From JBMNQH01 sp050944035 (GTDB taxonomy: Bacteria; Bacillota; Clostridia; Oscillospirales; Oscillospiraceae), in assembly GCA_050944035.1 (NCBI GenBank), contig JBMNQH010000012.1, positions 1 through 42,145 on the forward strand: a stretch of 42,145 nt of DNA, written 5' to 3'. The notes under the pieces are model-generated. The model saw only the letters and a program-made list of their open reading frames with translations. It made no database searches and was not told the origin of the DNA. Both the position numbers and the translations under genes were made by a program. This document shows positions 7,857 through 16,555 of this stretch, piece after piece. Numbering within the stretch: the first letter of the stretch is position 1; the number at the start of each line of letters is the position of its first letter.

Positions 7857-8908
7857 TGAACACCGAATTTTTCGAGGCGTTGACCCTTTTGGAAAAAGAG
7901 AAAGGGATTCCCGCTGATTACCTGCTGGAAAAGATCAAGGCGGCAATTGCCATTGCTGTCAAACGCGATTATGGTGGGAGCGAAAACGGGTTGGTGGAGA
8001 TTGACCCTGAAAAAGGAAAATTCCAGGTGGCAATCCGTAAAACTGTGGTGGAAGCGGTGGAGAACCCGAATACTGAAATTTTGCTCAATGACGCATACAA
8101 ATATGATAAAAAAGCAGAAATCGGCTCGGTGGTAGATATTCCGCTGGAGACCAAGCAGTTCGGTCGTATCGCGGCTCAGGCGGCCAAGCATGTGATTCGC
8201 CAGGGGATTCGGGAGGCGGAGCGCGGCCAAATGATGCAGGAATTCCAGAGCAGGGAACATGAAATCATTTCGGCGAAAGTAGTCCGTACTGATCCGGCCC
8301 GCGGTTCGGTAACGTTAGAGATTGGAAAGTCCGAGGCAATGCTCACCCGGCAGGAGCAGGTTCCGGGAGAAGAGTTGCATGAGGGCGATCATGTAAAGGT
8401 TTATGTGGTGGAAGTGGCCGCTACCGATCGCGGCCCCCGCGTTATGTTGTCCCGAACGCATCCGGGATTGGTAAAACGCCTGTTTGAAATGGAAGTGCCG
8501 GAGCTGTATGACGGTACGGTAGAACTCAAGGCGATTTCTCGTGAGGCGGGTTCCCGTACCAAGATTGCCGTTTATTCCAAGGACCAAAACGTGGACGCGG
8601 TGGGGGCCTGCATTGGCCCCAAGGGTGCCCGTGTAGCCAAAATTGTGGATGAACTGGGCGGAGAAAAAATCGATGTGGTTAAGTATTCGGAAGACCCGGC
8701 TGAGTTTGTGGCGGCTGCCTTGTCTCCGTCGCAGGTGGTGTCAGTGGATGTAGCGGAAGACGGAAGCAAAAGCTGCACAGTAAAGGTTCCGGATAATCAG
8801 TTGTCTCTTGCCATCGGCAACAAAGGACAAAATGCCCGTCTGGCAGCGAAGCTGACTGGCTGGAAAATTGATATCAAGCCGGAGAGTGGATTCTACGGGG
8901 AAGAATAA
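7856..8908 (+). CDS. nusA: Transcription termination/antitermination factor NusA
   Basis: 350 residues, the short Gram-positive form without the acidic C-terminal repeats of proteobacteria. Order: N-terminal RNA-polymerase-binding domain (1-125), S1 domain (about 130-200), then two KH domains with GPKGARVAKIVDELGGEKI and the AIGNKGQNARLAAKLTGWKI loop. NusA binds RNA polymerase and nascent RNA and modulates pausing, termination and antitermination. ATG 7856 is chosen (GGGAGG at 7841-7846, 9 nt away); an adjacent in-frame GTG at 7853 is possible. It overlaps rimP by one base. Confidence 0.97.
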   Translation: MNTEFFEALTLLEKEKGIPADYLLEKIKAAIAIAVKRDYGGSENGLVEIDPEKGKFQVAIRKTVVEAVENPNTEILLNDAYKYDKKAEIGSVVDIPLETKQFGRIAAQAAKHVIRQGIREAERGQMMQEFQSREHEIISAKVVRTDPARGSVTLEIGKSEAMLTRQEQVPGEELHEGDHVKVYVVEVAATDRGPRVMLSRTHPGLVKRLFEMEVPELYDGTVELKAISREAGSRTKIAVYSKDQNVDAVGACIGPKGARVAKIVDELGGEKIDVVKYSEDPAEFVAAALSPSQVVSVDVAEDGSKSCTVKVPDNQLSLAIGNKGQNARLAAKLTGWKIDIKPESGFYGEE

Positions 8909-8934
8909 TCGCTTTAGCGGGAGGAGATGGGAAA

Positions 8935-9204
8935 ATGCAAATGAGAAAGGTACCAATGCGGATGTGTACCGGCTGTGGCCAGATGAAACCGAAAAGGGAG
9001 CTGGTCCGGGTGGTGAAAAGCCAGGACGGAGAAATCTCTTTGGATTTGACCGGCAAGAAAGCCGGGCGCGGCGCATATGTTTGCCATAATATCGAGTGCT
9101 TGCAAAAGTCCAGAAAAGCACGGCGTTTGGAGAAAGCATTTTCTTGCCGGATTCCCGATGAAGTTTATGATAAAATGGAGGAGGAATTGCAGGACAGTGA
9201 ATAA
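8935..9204 (+). CDS. rnpM: RNase P modulator RnpM (YlxR)
   Basis: 89 residues of the YlxR/DUF448 family. The signature PMRMCTGCGQMKPKRELVR with two cysteines is at the N-terminus and GRGAYVCHN with a third cysteine at about 41-49. In Bacillota the protein has been linked to control of RNase P and is encoded between nusA and the L7Ae-like gene, exactly as here. ATG 8935 has GGGAGGAG upstream. Its end overlaps the GTG start of the next gene by 8 nt. Confidence 0.93.
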   Translation: MQMRKVPMRMCTGCGQMKPKRELVRVVKSQDGEISLDLTGKKAGRGAYVCHNIECLQKSRKARRLEKAFSCRIPDEVYDKMEEELQDSE

Positions 9205-9520
9205 GCTGGCTTCCATGCTTTCTTTGACCCAAAAAGCCGGAAAGCTGATTTCAGGGTTTGATGTGGCCAAAGATTCGGTGGAAAAGAAGAATGCCGGGCT
9301 GGTACTGCTTGCAAAAGATTTGTCCCCCAAGTCCCGGAAAGAGATTGCGCTGGTTTGTAAAAGGTCCGGCGCCCAGATAAAAGAACTGCCGTTGACCATG
9401 GATGAAGTATGGTTTGCGACAGGTAAACGGGCCGGAATTCTGGCAGTGGCCGATGAGGGCCTTGCCAAAAAGCTGGCGCAGCTGACCGACGACAAGAACA
9501 AGGAGGAATCTGCATTATGA
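9197..9520 (+). CDS. rplGA: L7Ae-family RNA-binding protein (YlxQ)
   Basis: 107 residues of the L7Ae/L30e/Gadd45 family, kink-turn RNA binders. MLSLTQKAGKLISGFD and the following basic helix, then LVLLAKDLSPKS and a conserved hydrophobic strand (RAGILAVAD), fit YlxQ of Bacillota. The GTG at 9197 gives the family's usual N-terminus; the in-frame region upstream lies inside rnpM and is not family-like. The Shine-Dalgarno is weak and the gene overlaps rnpM by 8 nt, so translation is probably coupled. It overlaps infB by ATGA. Confidence 0.9.
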   Translation: MNKLASMLSLTQKAGKLISGFDVAKDSVEKKNAGLVLLAKDLSPKSRKEIALVCKRSGAQIKELPLTMDEVWFATGKRAGILAVADEGLAKKLAQLTDDKNKEESAL

Positions 9521-11934
9521 TGATAAAATACCGTGTGCACGAAGTGGCCAAGGATTTAAATGTCCCCAGCAAAGATATTATCACTTTGTTGGGAAAACAC
9601 TTTGACACGCCGAAAAAACATATGACGGCGCTGACGGAAGAGGAGCTCAATGTTGTGTTTGAGCATTTTACCCAGAAAAATCAGGTGGAGAGTTTTGACG
9701 CTTATTTTGCTTCCGGCAAAAAAGAAGAGGTGGATGAAAAGGAACAGCCAAAAGAAGAAAAAAATCCGGTTTCAGCAGAAAAACAGGAGCCGGTGTCCGC
9801 TCAACCTCAGCAAAACAAGAAGCCTGAGGGGCAGAAACCGGGGCAGCAAAATGTCCGCCATCCGCAAAGCGGTCGTCCTGCTGGGCAGCAGAACCGCCCG
9901 CATCCACAGACCGGCAATACCCCGGCTGCGACCGTTTCGGAATCCGGTTCTACCGGTACTCGCGGCCGCCATGTAGATATGCGTACCTCCCAAGTCAATC
10001 TGGATAAATACAACGAAAAGTATGATAATATTGCTACCTCCAGCATAGGGAACAAAGACACTGGCGTAAAAAAACAAAAACTTACCCAGCGGTCTGCTCA
10101 GCGGGGACGCCCCCAATTTTCCCGCAAAGATAAAGAAGCGCAGAAGATGCGTCGTTTGGAGATGGAGCGGCAAAGACGCCAGAAACTGGAAATCACTATT
10201 CCGGATGAAATCCAGGTAGGAGAGTTGGCCGCAAGGCTGAAAGTTACGGCGGCCGAGGTAATCAAGCGGCTGATGGCGCTGGGCGTTATGGCTTCGGTTA
10301 CAGAGGTTATCGATTACGATACAGCAGCGATGGTCGCTATGGAGATCGGTGCCAAGGTGGAAAAGGAAGTCATCCTCACGATTGAAGACCGCTTGATTGA
10401 TGACAGCGAAGATAACGACGAAAACCTGCAGGAGAGGAGTCCTGTTGTGGTTGTGATGGGTCATGTTGACCATGGTAAGACGTCGCTGCTGGATGCAATC
10501 CGTCATGCGAACGTTACTTCAACCGAGGCGGGCGGTATTACCCAGCACATTGGTGCATATCGGGTTATGGTTAACGATCGTCCGATCACCTTCCTGGATA
10601 CGCCCGGCCATGAGGCGTTCACTTCCATGCGTGCCCGCGGAGCTCAGGTTACCGATATTGCAATCCTGGTGGTTGCTGCGGATGACGGTATCATGCCGCA
10701 GACGGTGGAGGCAATTAACCATGCCAAGGCCGCAGGTGTTTCCATTATTGTAGCAATCAACAAAATGGATAAAGATACCGCCAATCCGGATAAAGTAAAG
10801 CAGGAACTGACCGAATACGAGCTGGTTCCTGAAGAATGGGGCGGCGATGTCATCTGTGTTCCCGTTTCTGCTGTGACCAAGCAGGGAATAGACACTTTAT
10901 TGGAAATGGTTCAGCTGGTGGCGGACATGAAGGAACTGAAGGCGAACCCTGACCGCTTGGCCAAAGGTACTGTGATTGAGGCGAAGCTGGATAAGGGCCG
11001 TGGCCCGGTCGCTACGGTATTGGTACAGAACGGAACCCTGCACACCGGGGATGTAATCATTGCCGGTACGGCACTGGGACGTGTTCGCGTGATGTTGGAT
11101 GACCACGGACAGCAGGTGGAAGAGGCTGGTCCTTCGGTTCCGGTAGAAATTACCGGACTGGCGGAAGTACCTTCCGCCGGCGATACGTTCAATGCCGTAG
11201 AGGATGAGCGTTTGGCCCGTGAATTGGTAGAACAGCGCCGCCATGAGCAGAAGGAAGAGGTATTCAAGTCATACCAGAAAGTTACGCTGGATAACCTGTT
11301 CAGCCAGATTGCGGAAGGCGAAATGAAAGAATTGCCGATTATTGTCAAGGCAGATGTAATGGGCTCGGTGGAGGCGGTGCGTCAATCGCTGGAGAAAATC
11401 TCCAACGATGAAGTCCGCGTTCGAGTCATCCACGGTGCGGTGGGTGCTGTGAGCGAATCTGACGTGATGCTGGCAGAGGCTTCCAATGCGATCATCGTCG
11501 GCTTTAATGTGCGGCCCGACCCGGTGGCAAAAGAAAATGCGGAACAAAGCGGCGTGGAAGTCCGTCTGTATCGGATTATCTACGATGCCATTGAAGATGT
11601 GACCGCCGCTATGAAGGGCATGTTGGCGCCGAAATTCAAGGATGTGGATTTGGGCCGGGCCGAAATTCGTCAGGTATATAAAATTACCGGCGTAGGCGTA
11701 GTCGCGGGCTGCTATGTGCTGGAAGGAAAGATCGCCCGCAACGCCAATATCCGGGTAGTGCGCGATGGCATTATTGTAGCGGATGATAAGCTTTCCTCCC
11801 TCAAGCGTTTTAAAGACGATGTGCGCGAGGTGGCTTCCGGTTATGAATGCGGTATGACCATGGAAAAATTCAATGATATCAAAGAGGGCGATATTCTGGA
11901 AGCTTATGTAGTGGAAGAATATCGGGAAGACTAA
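9517..11934 (+). CDS. infB: Translation initiation factor IF-2
   Basis: 805 residues. An IF2_N module at the N-terminus (KYRVHEVAKDLNVPSKDIIT) is followed by a low-complexity Gln/Pro/Lys-rich linker (about 70-220). A second IF2_N module (IQVGELAARLKVTAAEVIKRL) precedes the GTPase domain with G1 G315HVDHGKT322, G3 D361TPGH365 and G4 N415KMD418, then the beta-barrel and C-terminal fMet-tRNA-binding domains. IF-2 is the GTPase that places initiator tRNA on the ribosome. ATG 9517 overlaps the preceding stop (ATGA) and has AAGGAGG upstream; a second ATG follows at 9520. All GTPase residues needed are present. Confidence 0.98.
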   Translation: MMIKYRVHEVAKDLNVPSKDIITLLGKHFDTPKKHMTALTEEELNVVFEHFTQKNQVESFDAYFASGKKEEVDEKEQPKEEKNPVSAEKQEPVSAQPQQNKKPEGQKPGQQNVRHPQSGRPAGQQNRPHPQTGNTPAATVSESGSTGTRGRHVDMRTSQVNLDKYNEKYDNIATSSIGNKDTGVKKQKLTQRSAQRGRPQFSRKDKEAQKMRRLEMERQRRQKLEITIPDEIQVGELAARLKVTAAEVIKRLMALGVMASVTEVIDYDTAAMVAMEIGAKVEKEVILTIEDRLIDDSEDNDENLQERSPVVVVMGHVDHGKTSLLDAIRHANVTSTEAGGITQHIGAYRVMVNDRPITFLDTPGHEAFTSMRARGAQVTDIAILVVAADDGIMPQTVEAINHAKAAGVSIIVAINKMDKDTANPDKVKQELTEYELVPEEWGGDVICVPVSAVTKQGIDTLLEMVQLVADMKELKANPDRLAKGTVIEAKLDKGRGPVATVLVQNGTLHTGDVIIAGTALGRVRVMLDDHGQQVEEAGPSVPVEITGLAEVPSAGDTFNAVEDERLARELVEQRRHEQKEEVFKSYQKVTLDNLFSQIAEGEMKELPIIVKADVMGSVEAVRQSLEKISNDEVRVRVIHGAVGAVSESDVMLAEASNAIIVGFNVRPDPVAKENAEQSGVEVRLYRIIYDAIEDVTAAMKGMLAPKFKDVDLGRAEIRQVYKITGVGVVAGCYVLEGKIARNANIRVVRDGIIVADDKLSSLKRFKDDVREVASGYECGMTMEKFNDIKEGDILEAYVVEEYRED

Positions 11935-11972
11935 TCTTTTTCATATTTTTGCCTGGTAAGACTGGGCGGCAC

Positions 11973-11999
11973 AGGGTTACGCGGGACGTAACCCTTTTT
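11973..11999 (+). terminator. Intrinsic terminator/attenuator between infB and rbfA
   Basis: AGGGTTAC (11973-11980), 7-nt loop, GTAACCCT (11988-11995), then TTTT. Since rbfA follows in the same direction 65 nt later without a clear new promoter, it probably reduces rather than stops transcription. Confidence 0.65.
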
Positions 12000-12063
12000 G
12001 CGCGGACCCCGCGTGAAGGTCTGTCGGCCGGTTTGGCAAATAAAAAATAAGGAGGCGGAGAGG

Positions 12064-12408
12064 ATGCCAAGCTTTCGTCTGGATCGAACCAGCGAGGATG
12101 TAAAACGGGAACTGACCGACATCATGCGCACGCTGAAGGACCCGAGAATCAACGGGCTTTTGAGCATTTTAAAAGTGAATTTGAGCAAAGATTTATCGCT
12201 GTGCCGGGTATATGTCAGTTCTTTGGACGGTATCGACGCGGCGAAATCCGCAGTTGAGGGGCTGAACAGCGCGGCCGGCTATGTTCGGCGGGAATTGGGC
12301 CAGAGAATCAAGCTGCGCCGGTCGCCCCAGATTCAGTTTGTTGCAGATGATTCGATCGAGCATAGTGCCCATATCAATCAAATGCTTCACGACCTGAATA
12401 AGGGTTGA
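12064..12408 (+). CDS. rbfA: Ribosome-binding factor A
   Basis: 114 residues with the single KH-like RbfA fold: an N-terminal FRLDRTSEDVKRELTDIM helix and the DPRINGLLSILKVNLSKDL strand pair, with the C-terminal RRSPQIQFVADDSIEH stretch. RbfA is a cold-shock factor binding the 30S subunit at helix 1 of 16S rRNA for late maturation. ATG 12064 has AAGGAGGCGGAG upstream; the upstream open frame overlaps the terminator hairpin and is not protein-like. Confidence 0.95.
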   Translation: MPSFRLDRTSEDVKRELTDIMRTLKDPRINGLLSILKVNLSKDLSLCRVYVSSLDGIDAAKSAVEGLNSAAGYVRRELGQRIKLRRSPQIQFVADDSIEHSAHINQMLHDLNKG

Positions 12409-12440
12409 GCGGGACGACAGGAAAAGGGAAGGATGATAAC

Positions 12441-13388
12441 ATGACAGTACAGCAGACCTGCGAATATCTGAAAGCACAGAATCAAATTTTGATCCTGTGC
12501 CACCAAAGTCCCGATGGGGATACGCTGGGTTCTGGCTTTGGCCTGTATTATGCGTTGCGGGCGATGGGAAAACAAGTAAGGGTTGCCTGTTCTGATCCGA
12601 TCCCGCCCCAATTTTCTTTTTTGCTCCCACAGCAGATGCCGGATTTCGCACCGCAATGTGTTGCGACAGTGGACGTTGCAGACCCGCAGCTGTTAGGGAG
12701 CGGGCTTTCCTGCTGGTCGGAGAAAGTGGATTTATGTATTGACCATCATCCTTCCAACCGAAAATATGCGCAACGCACGCTGCTGCGTGCTGATGCGGCT
12801 GCTACGGCCGAAATTATGATCGAGGTCATTCGAGAGCTGGGCGTCCAGCCGGATCAAACTATGGCAAACTGCATTTACACCGGTTTGTGTACCGACACAG
12901 GATGTTTTCAGTATTCCAACGTTACCTCCCACACCTTGCGTGTTGCGGCGGATATGATTGATTTGGGAGCGGATGCATACCGGATCAACCGCCGGATGTT
13001 CGGTACCAAATCCAAGGGAAGGATTGCCATGGAACGAGAGGTTTTGGATTCGCTTACCTACGCCATGGACGGAAAAATTGCGCTGATCGCGGTGACCAGC
13101 GAGATGTTAGCCCGCACTGGTGCTTTGGAGTCGGAATTGGATGGGCTTTCTTCCATTCCCCGCGAAATTGAGGGGGTGCAGGTGGGAATCACACTGCGGG
13201 AGAAGCCGGGTGGATTTAAAGTTTCTCTGCGCACGGTGGAAAAGATCGACGCTTCCCAAATTTGTTCCGTCTTTGGCGGCGGCGGGCACGCCCGGGCAGC
13301 GGGCTGCTTTATTTCGGAGTCGTTGGAGCGATGCCGGGATCAGATTATTAAAGCGGCACAGGCCGCCTGCAAGGAGGCTGGGCTTTGA
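12441..13388 (+). CDS. nrnA: DHH-family nanoRNase/pAp phosphatase NrnA
   Basis: 315 residues, normal for NrnA, which degrades 2-5-nt RNAs and dephosphorylates 3'-phosphoadenosine 5'-phosphate. DHH-superfamily metal motifs are visible: D25GD27 in CHQSPDGDT, D101HH103 in LCIDHHPSN, and the C-terminal DHHA1 glycine loop FGGGGHARAAG that binds substrate. ATG 12441 has GGAAGG 8 nt upstream. The gene ends overlapping the TTG start of truB by 4 nt (TTGA). Its position between rbfA and truB is the standard one. Confidence 0.93.
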   Translation: MTVQQTCEYLKAQNQILILCHQSPDGDTLGSGFGLYYALRAMGKQVRVACSDPIPPQFSFLLPQQMPDFAPQCVATVDVADPQLLGSGLSCWSEKVDLCIDHHPSNRKYAQRTLLRADAAATAEIMIEVIRELGVQPDQTMANCIYTGLCTDTGCFQYSNVTSHTLRVAADMIDLGADAYRINRRMFGTKSKGRIAMEREVLDSLTYAMDGKIALIAVTSEMLARTGALESELDGLSSIPREIEGVQVGITLREKPGGFKVSLRTVEKIDASQICSVFGGGGHARAAGCFISESLERCRDQIIKAAQAACKEAGL

Positions 13389-14305
13389 ACGGGAAGACAG
13401 ATGTTCCCTCCAAAGAATTGTCTGGCATTCTGTTGATTGACAAGCCGGAAGGCTTTACTTCTTTTGACGTGGTTGCCAAGGTTCGCGGCATTGCCAGGAC
13501 TCGCAAAGTCGGTCATGGCGGAACGCTGGATCCAATGGCCACAGGTGTATTGCCGTTGTTTTTAGGCGCGGCAACCAAAGCCAGCGATATTTTACCGGAT
13601 CAAACCAAGGCATATGAAGCATGGTTTCGGCTGGGGCAAACTACCGATACCCAGGACTGCACCGGAAAGGTATTGGACGAAAAGGAAGTTTCCTGCACGG
13701 CAGCGCAGGTGGAAGAGGCGTTGTCTCAATTTAAAGGAGATTTTTTGCAGATGCCGCCTATGTATTCAGCCATTTGGGTGCAAGGCCGCCGGCTTTACGA
13801 TCTGGCGCGGGAAGGGGTGGAGGTGGAACGCCAGCCCCGCCCAGTGACGGTGCAGGAGCTGCGCTTACTGCAGGCGAGGGAGCAGGAAAACCTTTACAAA
13901 ATTTATGTGTCATGTTCCAAGGGCACTTATGTGAGGACGATCTGCCACGATGTAGGGCAGGCGTTGGGCTGCGGCGCGGTAATGACCGGGCTGCGGCGCG
14001 TGATTTCCTCCGGATACCGGGTGGAGGATGCGATCACGATTGAACAGGCTCAGCAGCTGGCGGATGCAGGAATGCTAGGGCAGAAGGTACTGCCGGTGGA
14101 AACTGCTTTTGCAGTTTATGAACAGATCCAGCTGACGGCAAAGAATGCCCGATTGTTCCAAAACGGAGTTCGGCTGGCATCTTTAAAAGCGGGCTGCGTT
14201 GGCATGGAGGGAAACTTCTGTGTTTTTGGCCCGGACAGGCGATTCCTGGGGCTGGGATATGAAGAACAAAGCGAACTTCGCATTCGAAAATTGTTTGTGC
14301 GCTAA
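13385..14305 (+). CDS. truB: tRNA pseudouridine(55) synthase TruB
   Basis: 306 residues. ILLIDKPEGFTSFDVV and VGHGGTLDPMATGVLP with the catalytic Asp49 are diagnostic. A C-terminal PUA-like region completes the protein. It converts U55 in the T loop of tRNAs to pseudouridine. The start is TTG at 13385, seven nt after AAGGAGG and overlapping the nrnA stop; no ATG stands at a better place. The rare start and overlap imply translational coupling. Confidence 0.96.
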   Translation: MNGKTDVPSKELSGILLIDKPEGFTSFDVVAKVRGIARTRKVGHGGTLDPMATGVLPLFLGAATKASDILPDQTKAYEAWFRLGQTTDTQDCTGKVLDEKEVSCTAAQVEEALSQFKGDFLQMPPMYSAIWVQGRRLYDLAREGVEVERQPRPVTVQELRLLQAREQENLYKIYVSCSKGTYVRTICHDVGQALGCGAVMTGLRRVISSGYRVEDAITIEQAQQLADAGMLGQKVLPVETAFAVYEQIQLTAKNARLFQNGVRLASLKAGCVGMEGNFCVFGPDRRFLGLGYEEQSELRIRKLFVR

Positions 14306-14331
14306 GATCGGTCAATGCAGAGGAGAAAAGG

Positions 14332-15057
14332 TTGCAAAAAGAACAAATACAGTGGCTGCCCGGCACAAATCTGACTGCTGGGCAGCTGATGGAATGGCAT
14401 ACCCGGGCGATGTATACTTTCAATTTATCCGGGAGGCTTTTGCTGGTCAACGAACCGTGGCCCAATCCTCCAAAAGCGGTGCGGATGTTTTTGACTCGTT
14501 CGCTGGATGGCGATATTTTCTACCGGTTCCGCAGCGATCTGACAGAGAGCCTTATCGGGGAGCTGACAAAATGGGCTGTTCAGGAAAAGGCGCCGCGGGC
14601 AGATTCACCCCGATGTCGAGAAGAGTACTTGCGCCTTCCCGACGCGAAAGAGGCGGATTATGGGCCTTGTTATTGGATACCTGAACTCCCAATGCCGGAC
14701 GACGTGGTGTTTTTAAACCAGGAAAATATTCAATCGTTTCTTCCGGATGCATTTTCTTGGCTTGCACAGGAAATTTCTTATGTACTTCCCTGTGCGGCAG
14801 TGATTCAAAATGGACAAGCGGTAACTATTTGCCGCAGTGTCCGAATCAGCAATGAGGCGGCAGAAGCTGGTTTAGAGACGCTTTCTGTGTATCGGGGCCG
14901 AGGTTATGCCGGCCTTGCTGTTATGGCTTGGGCAAGAGCGGTGCGAAAAGAGGGCAGAATGCCGCTTTACAGCACTTCATGGGATAATATTGCTTCCCAG
15001 CAGGTTGCAAAAAAGCTGGGGCTGCGTTGGTACGGTGTTAACTTTTCAGTGGGGTGA
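14332..15057 (+). CDS. GNAT-type N-acetyltransferase
   Basis: 241 residues. The C-terminal third carries an acetyl-CoA-binding motif, ETLSVYRGRGYAGLAVMAW (about 182-200), followed by a substrate-side strand and YSTSWDNIASQQVAKKLGL, typical of FR47-like GNATs. The N-terminal two thirds (LPGTNLTAGQLMEWHTRAM onward) is a helical domain without a recognised family. Substrate unknown. The start is TTG at 14332, 6 nt after AGGAG; translation from an internal ATG would remove most of the N-terminal domain. It sits inside the truB-ribF interval, where such a gene is not universal, so it is a lineage-specific insertion in the operon. Confidence 0.75.
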   Translation: MQKEQIQWLPGTNLTAGQLMEWHTRAMYTFNLSGRLLLVNEPWPNPPKAVRMFLTRSLDGDIFYRFRSDLTESLIGELTKWAVQEKAPRADSPRCREEYLRLPDAKEADYGPCYWIPELPMPDDVVFLNQENIQSFLPDAFSWLAQEISYVLPCAAVIQNGQAVTICRSVRISNEAAEAGLETLSVYRGRGYAGLAVMAWARAVRKEGRMPLYSTSWDNIASQQVAKKLGLRWYGVNFSVG

Positions 15058-15087
15058 GAGAAAACACACCTAAGGGGAGAGATGAAA

Positions 15088-16002
15088 ATGGAAAAACAGC
15101 AAACGGCAGTAGCGCTGGGTTTTTTTGACGGTGTGCATCAAGGACATCGCCGCGTAATCGAAAAAGCGGTATCGTTGGCAAACGGACATCTTATCCCGGC
15201 GGTCTTCACTTTTACCATGCATGAAGGCGGTCCTTCCAAAAAGCAGGGGGCTGGTGAAATTACAACGCTGGAGCAGAAAATCCGCATTTTGAAAAAAATG
15301 GGGATCCAGCAGATTTATGCGCCTGATTTTTCCGATTTTCGGAATCTGTCTGGAGAAGCGTTTGTTCGTCAGATCCTGCAAGAAAAAATGAATGCGGCGG
15401 CAGTCTGCTGCGGCCAGGATTTCCGCTTTGGAAAAGGGGCGTCCTGTGATGCGGAATCATTGTCTGGATTCTGTAAAACCTTTGGATTATCCTGCACGGT
15501 TTTGGAGGAAGTGATGGACGGCGGGGAAGCAGTCAGCTCCACTCGGGTGCGTCAGGCAATTGCCGCCGGAGAAATGGAAAGGGCCCGGCAACTGCTGGGT
15601 CGGCGGTACTTTTTGGATTTTCCCGTGGAGCATGGCAAGGCACTGGGCCGCAGATTGCAGTTTCCGACTATTAATCAACCAATCCCGGCCCAGATGGTGC
15701 TGCCGCGGTTTGGGGTATATGCGACGATGGCCCAAGTGGATGGCAAAACCTATGCGGGTGTGACCAATATCGGTGTGCGCCCCACTGTTGAAAAAGGGAT
15801 GGCACCGCGGGCGGAAACGTATCTGATTGGCTTTTCCGGCGACTTATATGGGAAAGAAATTCCGGTCACTTTTTTATCTTTTCTAAGACCGGAACAGAAA
15901 TTTGATTCGGTGGAAGCATTGCGGGCACAAATTGCGGCAGATGCCCAAAAAGCTGACCAAATCGTAAAAAAGGCTTTACAAGAGGATTTCCCCATGGTAT
16001 AA
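15088..16002 (+). CDS. ribF: Bifunctional riboflavin kinase/FAD synthetase RibF
   Basis: About 304 residues. The N-terminal nucleotidyltransferase domain has GFFDGVHQGH with the HxGH motif and the later SSTRVRQAI motif. The C-terminal riboflavin-kinase domain has GRRLQFPTIN with the PTxN Mg/ATP motif and GVTNIGVRPTVE. It makes FMN and then FAD. ATG 15088 has better spacing (8 nt) from GGGGAG than ATG 15082, which is only 2 nt away; both are in frame. The stop codon overlaps the -10 box of the rpsO promoter. No FMN riboswitch was seen upstream, as expected inside an operon. Confidence 0.95.
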   Translation: MEKQQTAVALGFFDGVHQGHRRVIEKAVSLANGHLIPAVFTFTMHEGGPSKKQGAGEITTLEQKIRILKKMGIQQIYAPDFSDFRNLSGEAFVRQILQEKMNAAAVCCGQDFRFGKGASCDAESLSGFCKTFGLSCTVLEEVMDGGEAVSSTRVRQAIAAGEMERARQLLGRRYFLDFPVEHGKALGRRLQFPTINQPIPAQMVLPRFGVYATMAQVDGKTYAGVTNIGVRPTVEKGMAPRAETYLIGFSGDLYGKEIPVTFLSFLRPEQKFDSVEALRAQIAADAQKADQIVKKALQEDFPMV

Positions 16003-16003
16003 T
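15975..16003 (+). promoter_or_regulatory. Internal promoter of rpsO
   Basis: TTTACA at 15975-15980, 17-nt spacer, TATAAT at 15998-16003, extended -10 TGn at 15995-15997. It lies inside the last codons of ribF, with the -10 over the ribF stop, giving rpsO independent expression. Confidence 0.85.
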
Positions 16004-16030
16004 ACATAGGCTAATCATGCTATACCTTGG

Positions 16031-16077
16031 CTTAGGGGAAACGCCCGGATCGGGATTTTTCACAGCCCTTTGCTAAG
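16031..16077 (+). promoter_or_regulatory. Structured rpsO leader, candidate S15 autoregulatory site
   Basis: CTTAG-GGG (16031-16038) can pair with CCC-(TTTG)-CTAAG (16066-16077), enclosing a small hairpin CCCG-GAT-CGGG (16044-16054). The nested stems within an untranslated leader of about 100 nt resemble in plan the mRNA structures that S15 binds to repress its own gene. Pairing was found by eye only. Confidence 0.45.
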
Positions 16078-16108
16078 ATACTGGCAAAATAGAAAAGGTG
16101 GAAAGAAA

Positions 16109-16375
16109 ATGCTGTTGAAAGAAGAAAAAGCTGCAATTATTGCGGCAAACAAAACCCATGAAAACGATACCGGTTCCCCGGAGGTACAGATTGCCGTTTT
16201 GACCAAACGGATTAACGATCTGACCGAGCATCTGAAAATTCATCAGAAGGATCATCATTCCCGCCGCGGCCTGTTAAAAATGGTCGGCCACAGACGGAAT
16301 CTGCTGAACTACCTGCAGAAAACCGATATCGAGCGTTATCGTGCGATTGTCGCGAAACTGGGTCTGAGAAAGTAG
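16109..16375 (+). CDS. rpsO: 30S ribosomal protein S15
   Basis: 88 residues, exactly the usual length after ATG 16109. Family signatures: NDTGSPEVQIAVLTKRINDL, then HKxDHHSRRGLL as HQKDHHSRRGLL, VGHRRNLLNYL and the C-terminal YRAIVAKLGLRK. S15 is a primary binder of 16S rRNA in the platform of the 30S subunit. GGTGG/GGAAAG precedes the start. It has its own promoter and a structured leader and precedes pnp, as in most bacteria. Confidence 0.98.
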   Translation: MLLKEEKAAIIAANKTHENDTGSPEVQIAVLTKRINDLTEHLKIHQKDHHSRRGLLKMVGHRRNLLNYLQKTDIERYRAIVAKLGLRK

Positions 16376-16386
16376 TTTTTATGCCG

Positions 16387-16414
16387 GAGGGCGGACGGTT
16401 TTCGTCCGCCCTTC
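16387..16414 (+). terminator. Hairpin after rpsO
   Basis: A strong GC-rich stem, GGGCGGAC (16389-16396) with GTCCGCCC (16404-16411), 7-nt loop, extended by A-U and G-U pairs. The following TTCAAG is a poor U tract, so it is probably a leaky terminator or an RNA-processing/stability hairpin between rpsO and pnp. Confidence 0.5.
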
Positions 16415-16429
16415 AAGTGCATATACTGA

Positions 16430-16549
16430 AAAATTTGGGGAGGCTAAAGAAAGGTCTTTAGCAGTGAATCGGGGGTTCGGCGGTTTACGGTGTCGAGCAA
16501 CGGATTTATTGCTAAATTCATCTAAAGCCTGCCAACGTAAAATGGAGGC
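16430..16549 (+). promoter_or_regulatory. Structured leader of pnp
   Basis: About 120 nt of untranslated sequence. It contains a perfect hairpin GCTAAAGA (16443-16450), AAGG, TCTTTAGC (16455-16462). A further CTAAAGCCT at 16523-16531 could compete for the same TCTTTAGC strand. PNPase commonly controls its own mRNA through a 5' leader stem, which this may be. Confidence 0.4.
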
Positions 16550-16555
16550 ATGAAC

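Noticed and set aside
9772..10506. Minus-strand open frame opposite infB
   Set aside because: Antisense to the IF-2 linker and GTPase domain; no motif or start signal.
15058..15087. FMN riboswitch upstream of ribF
   Set aside because: Only 30 nt separate it from the preceding gene and no aptamer-like sequence is present.
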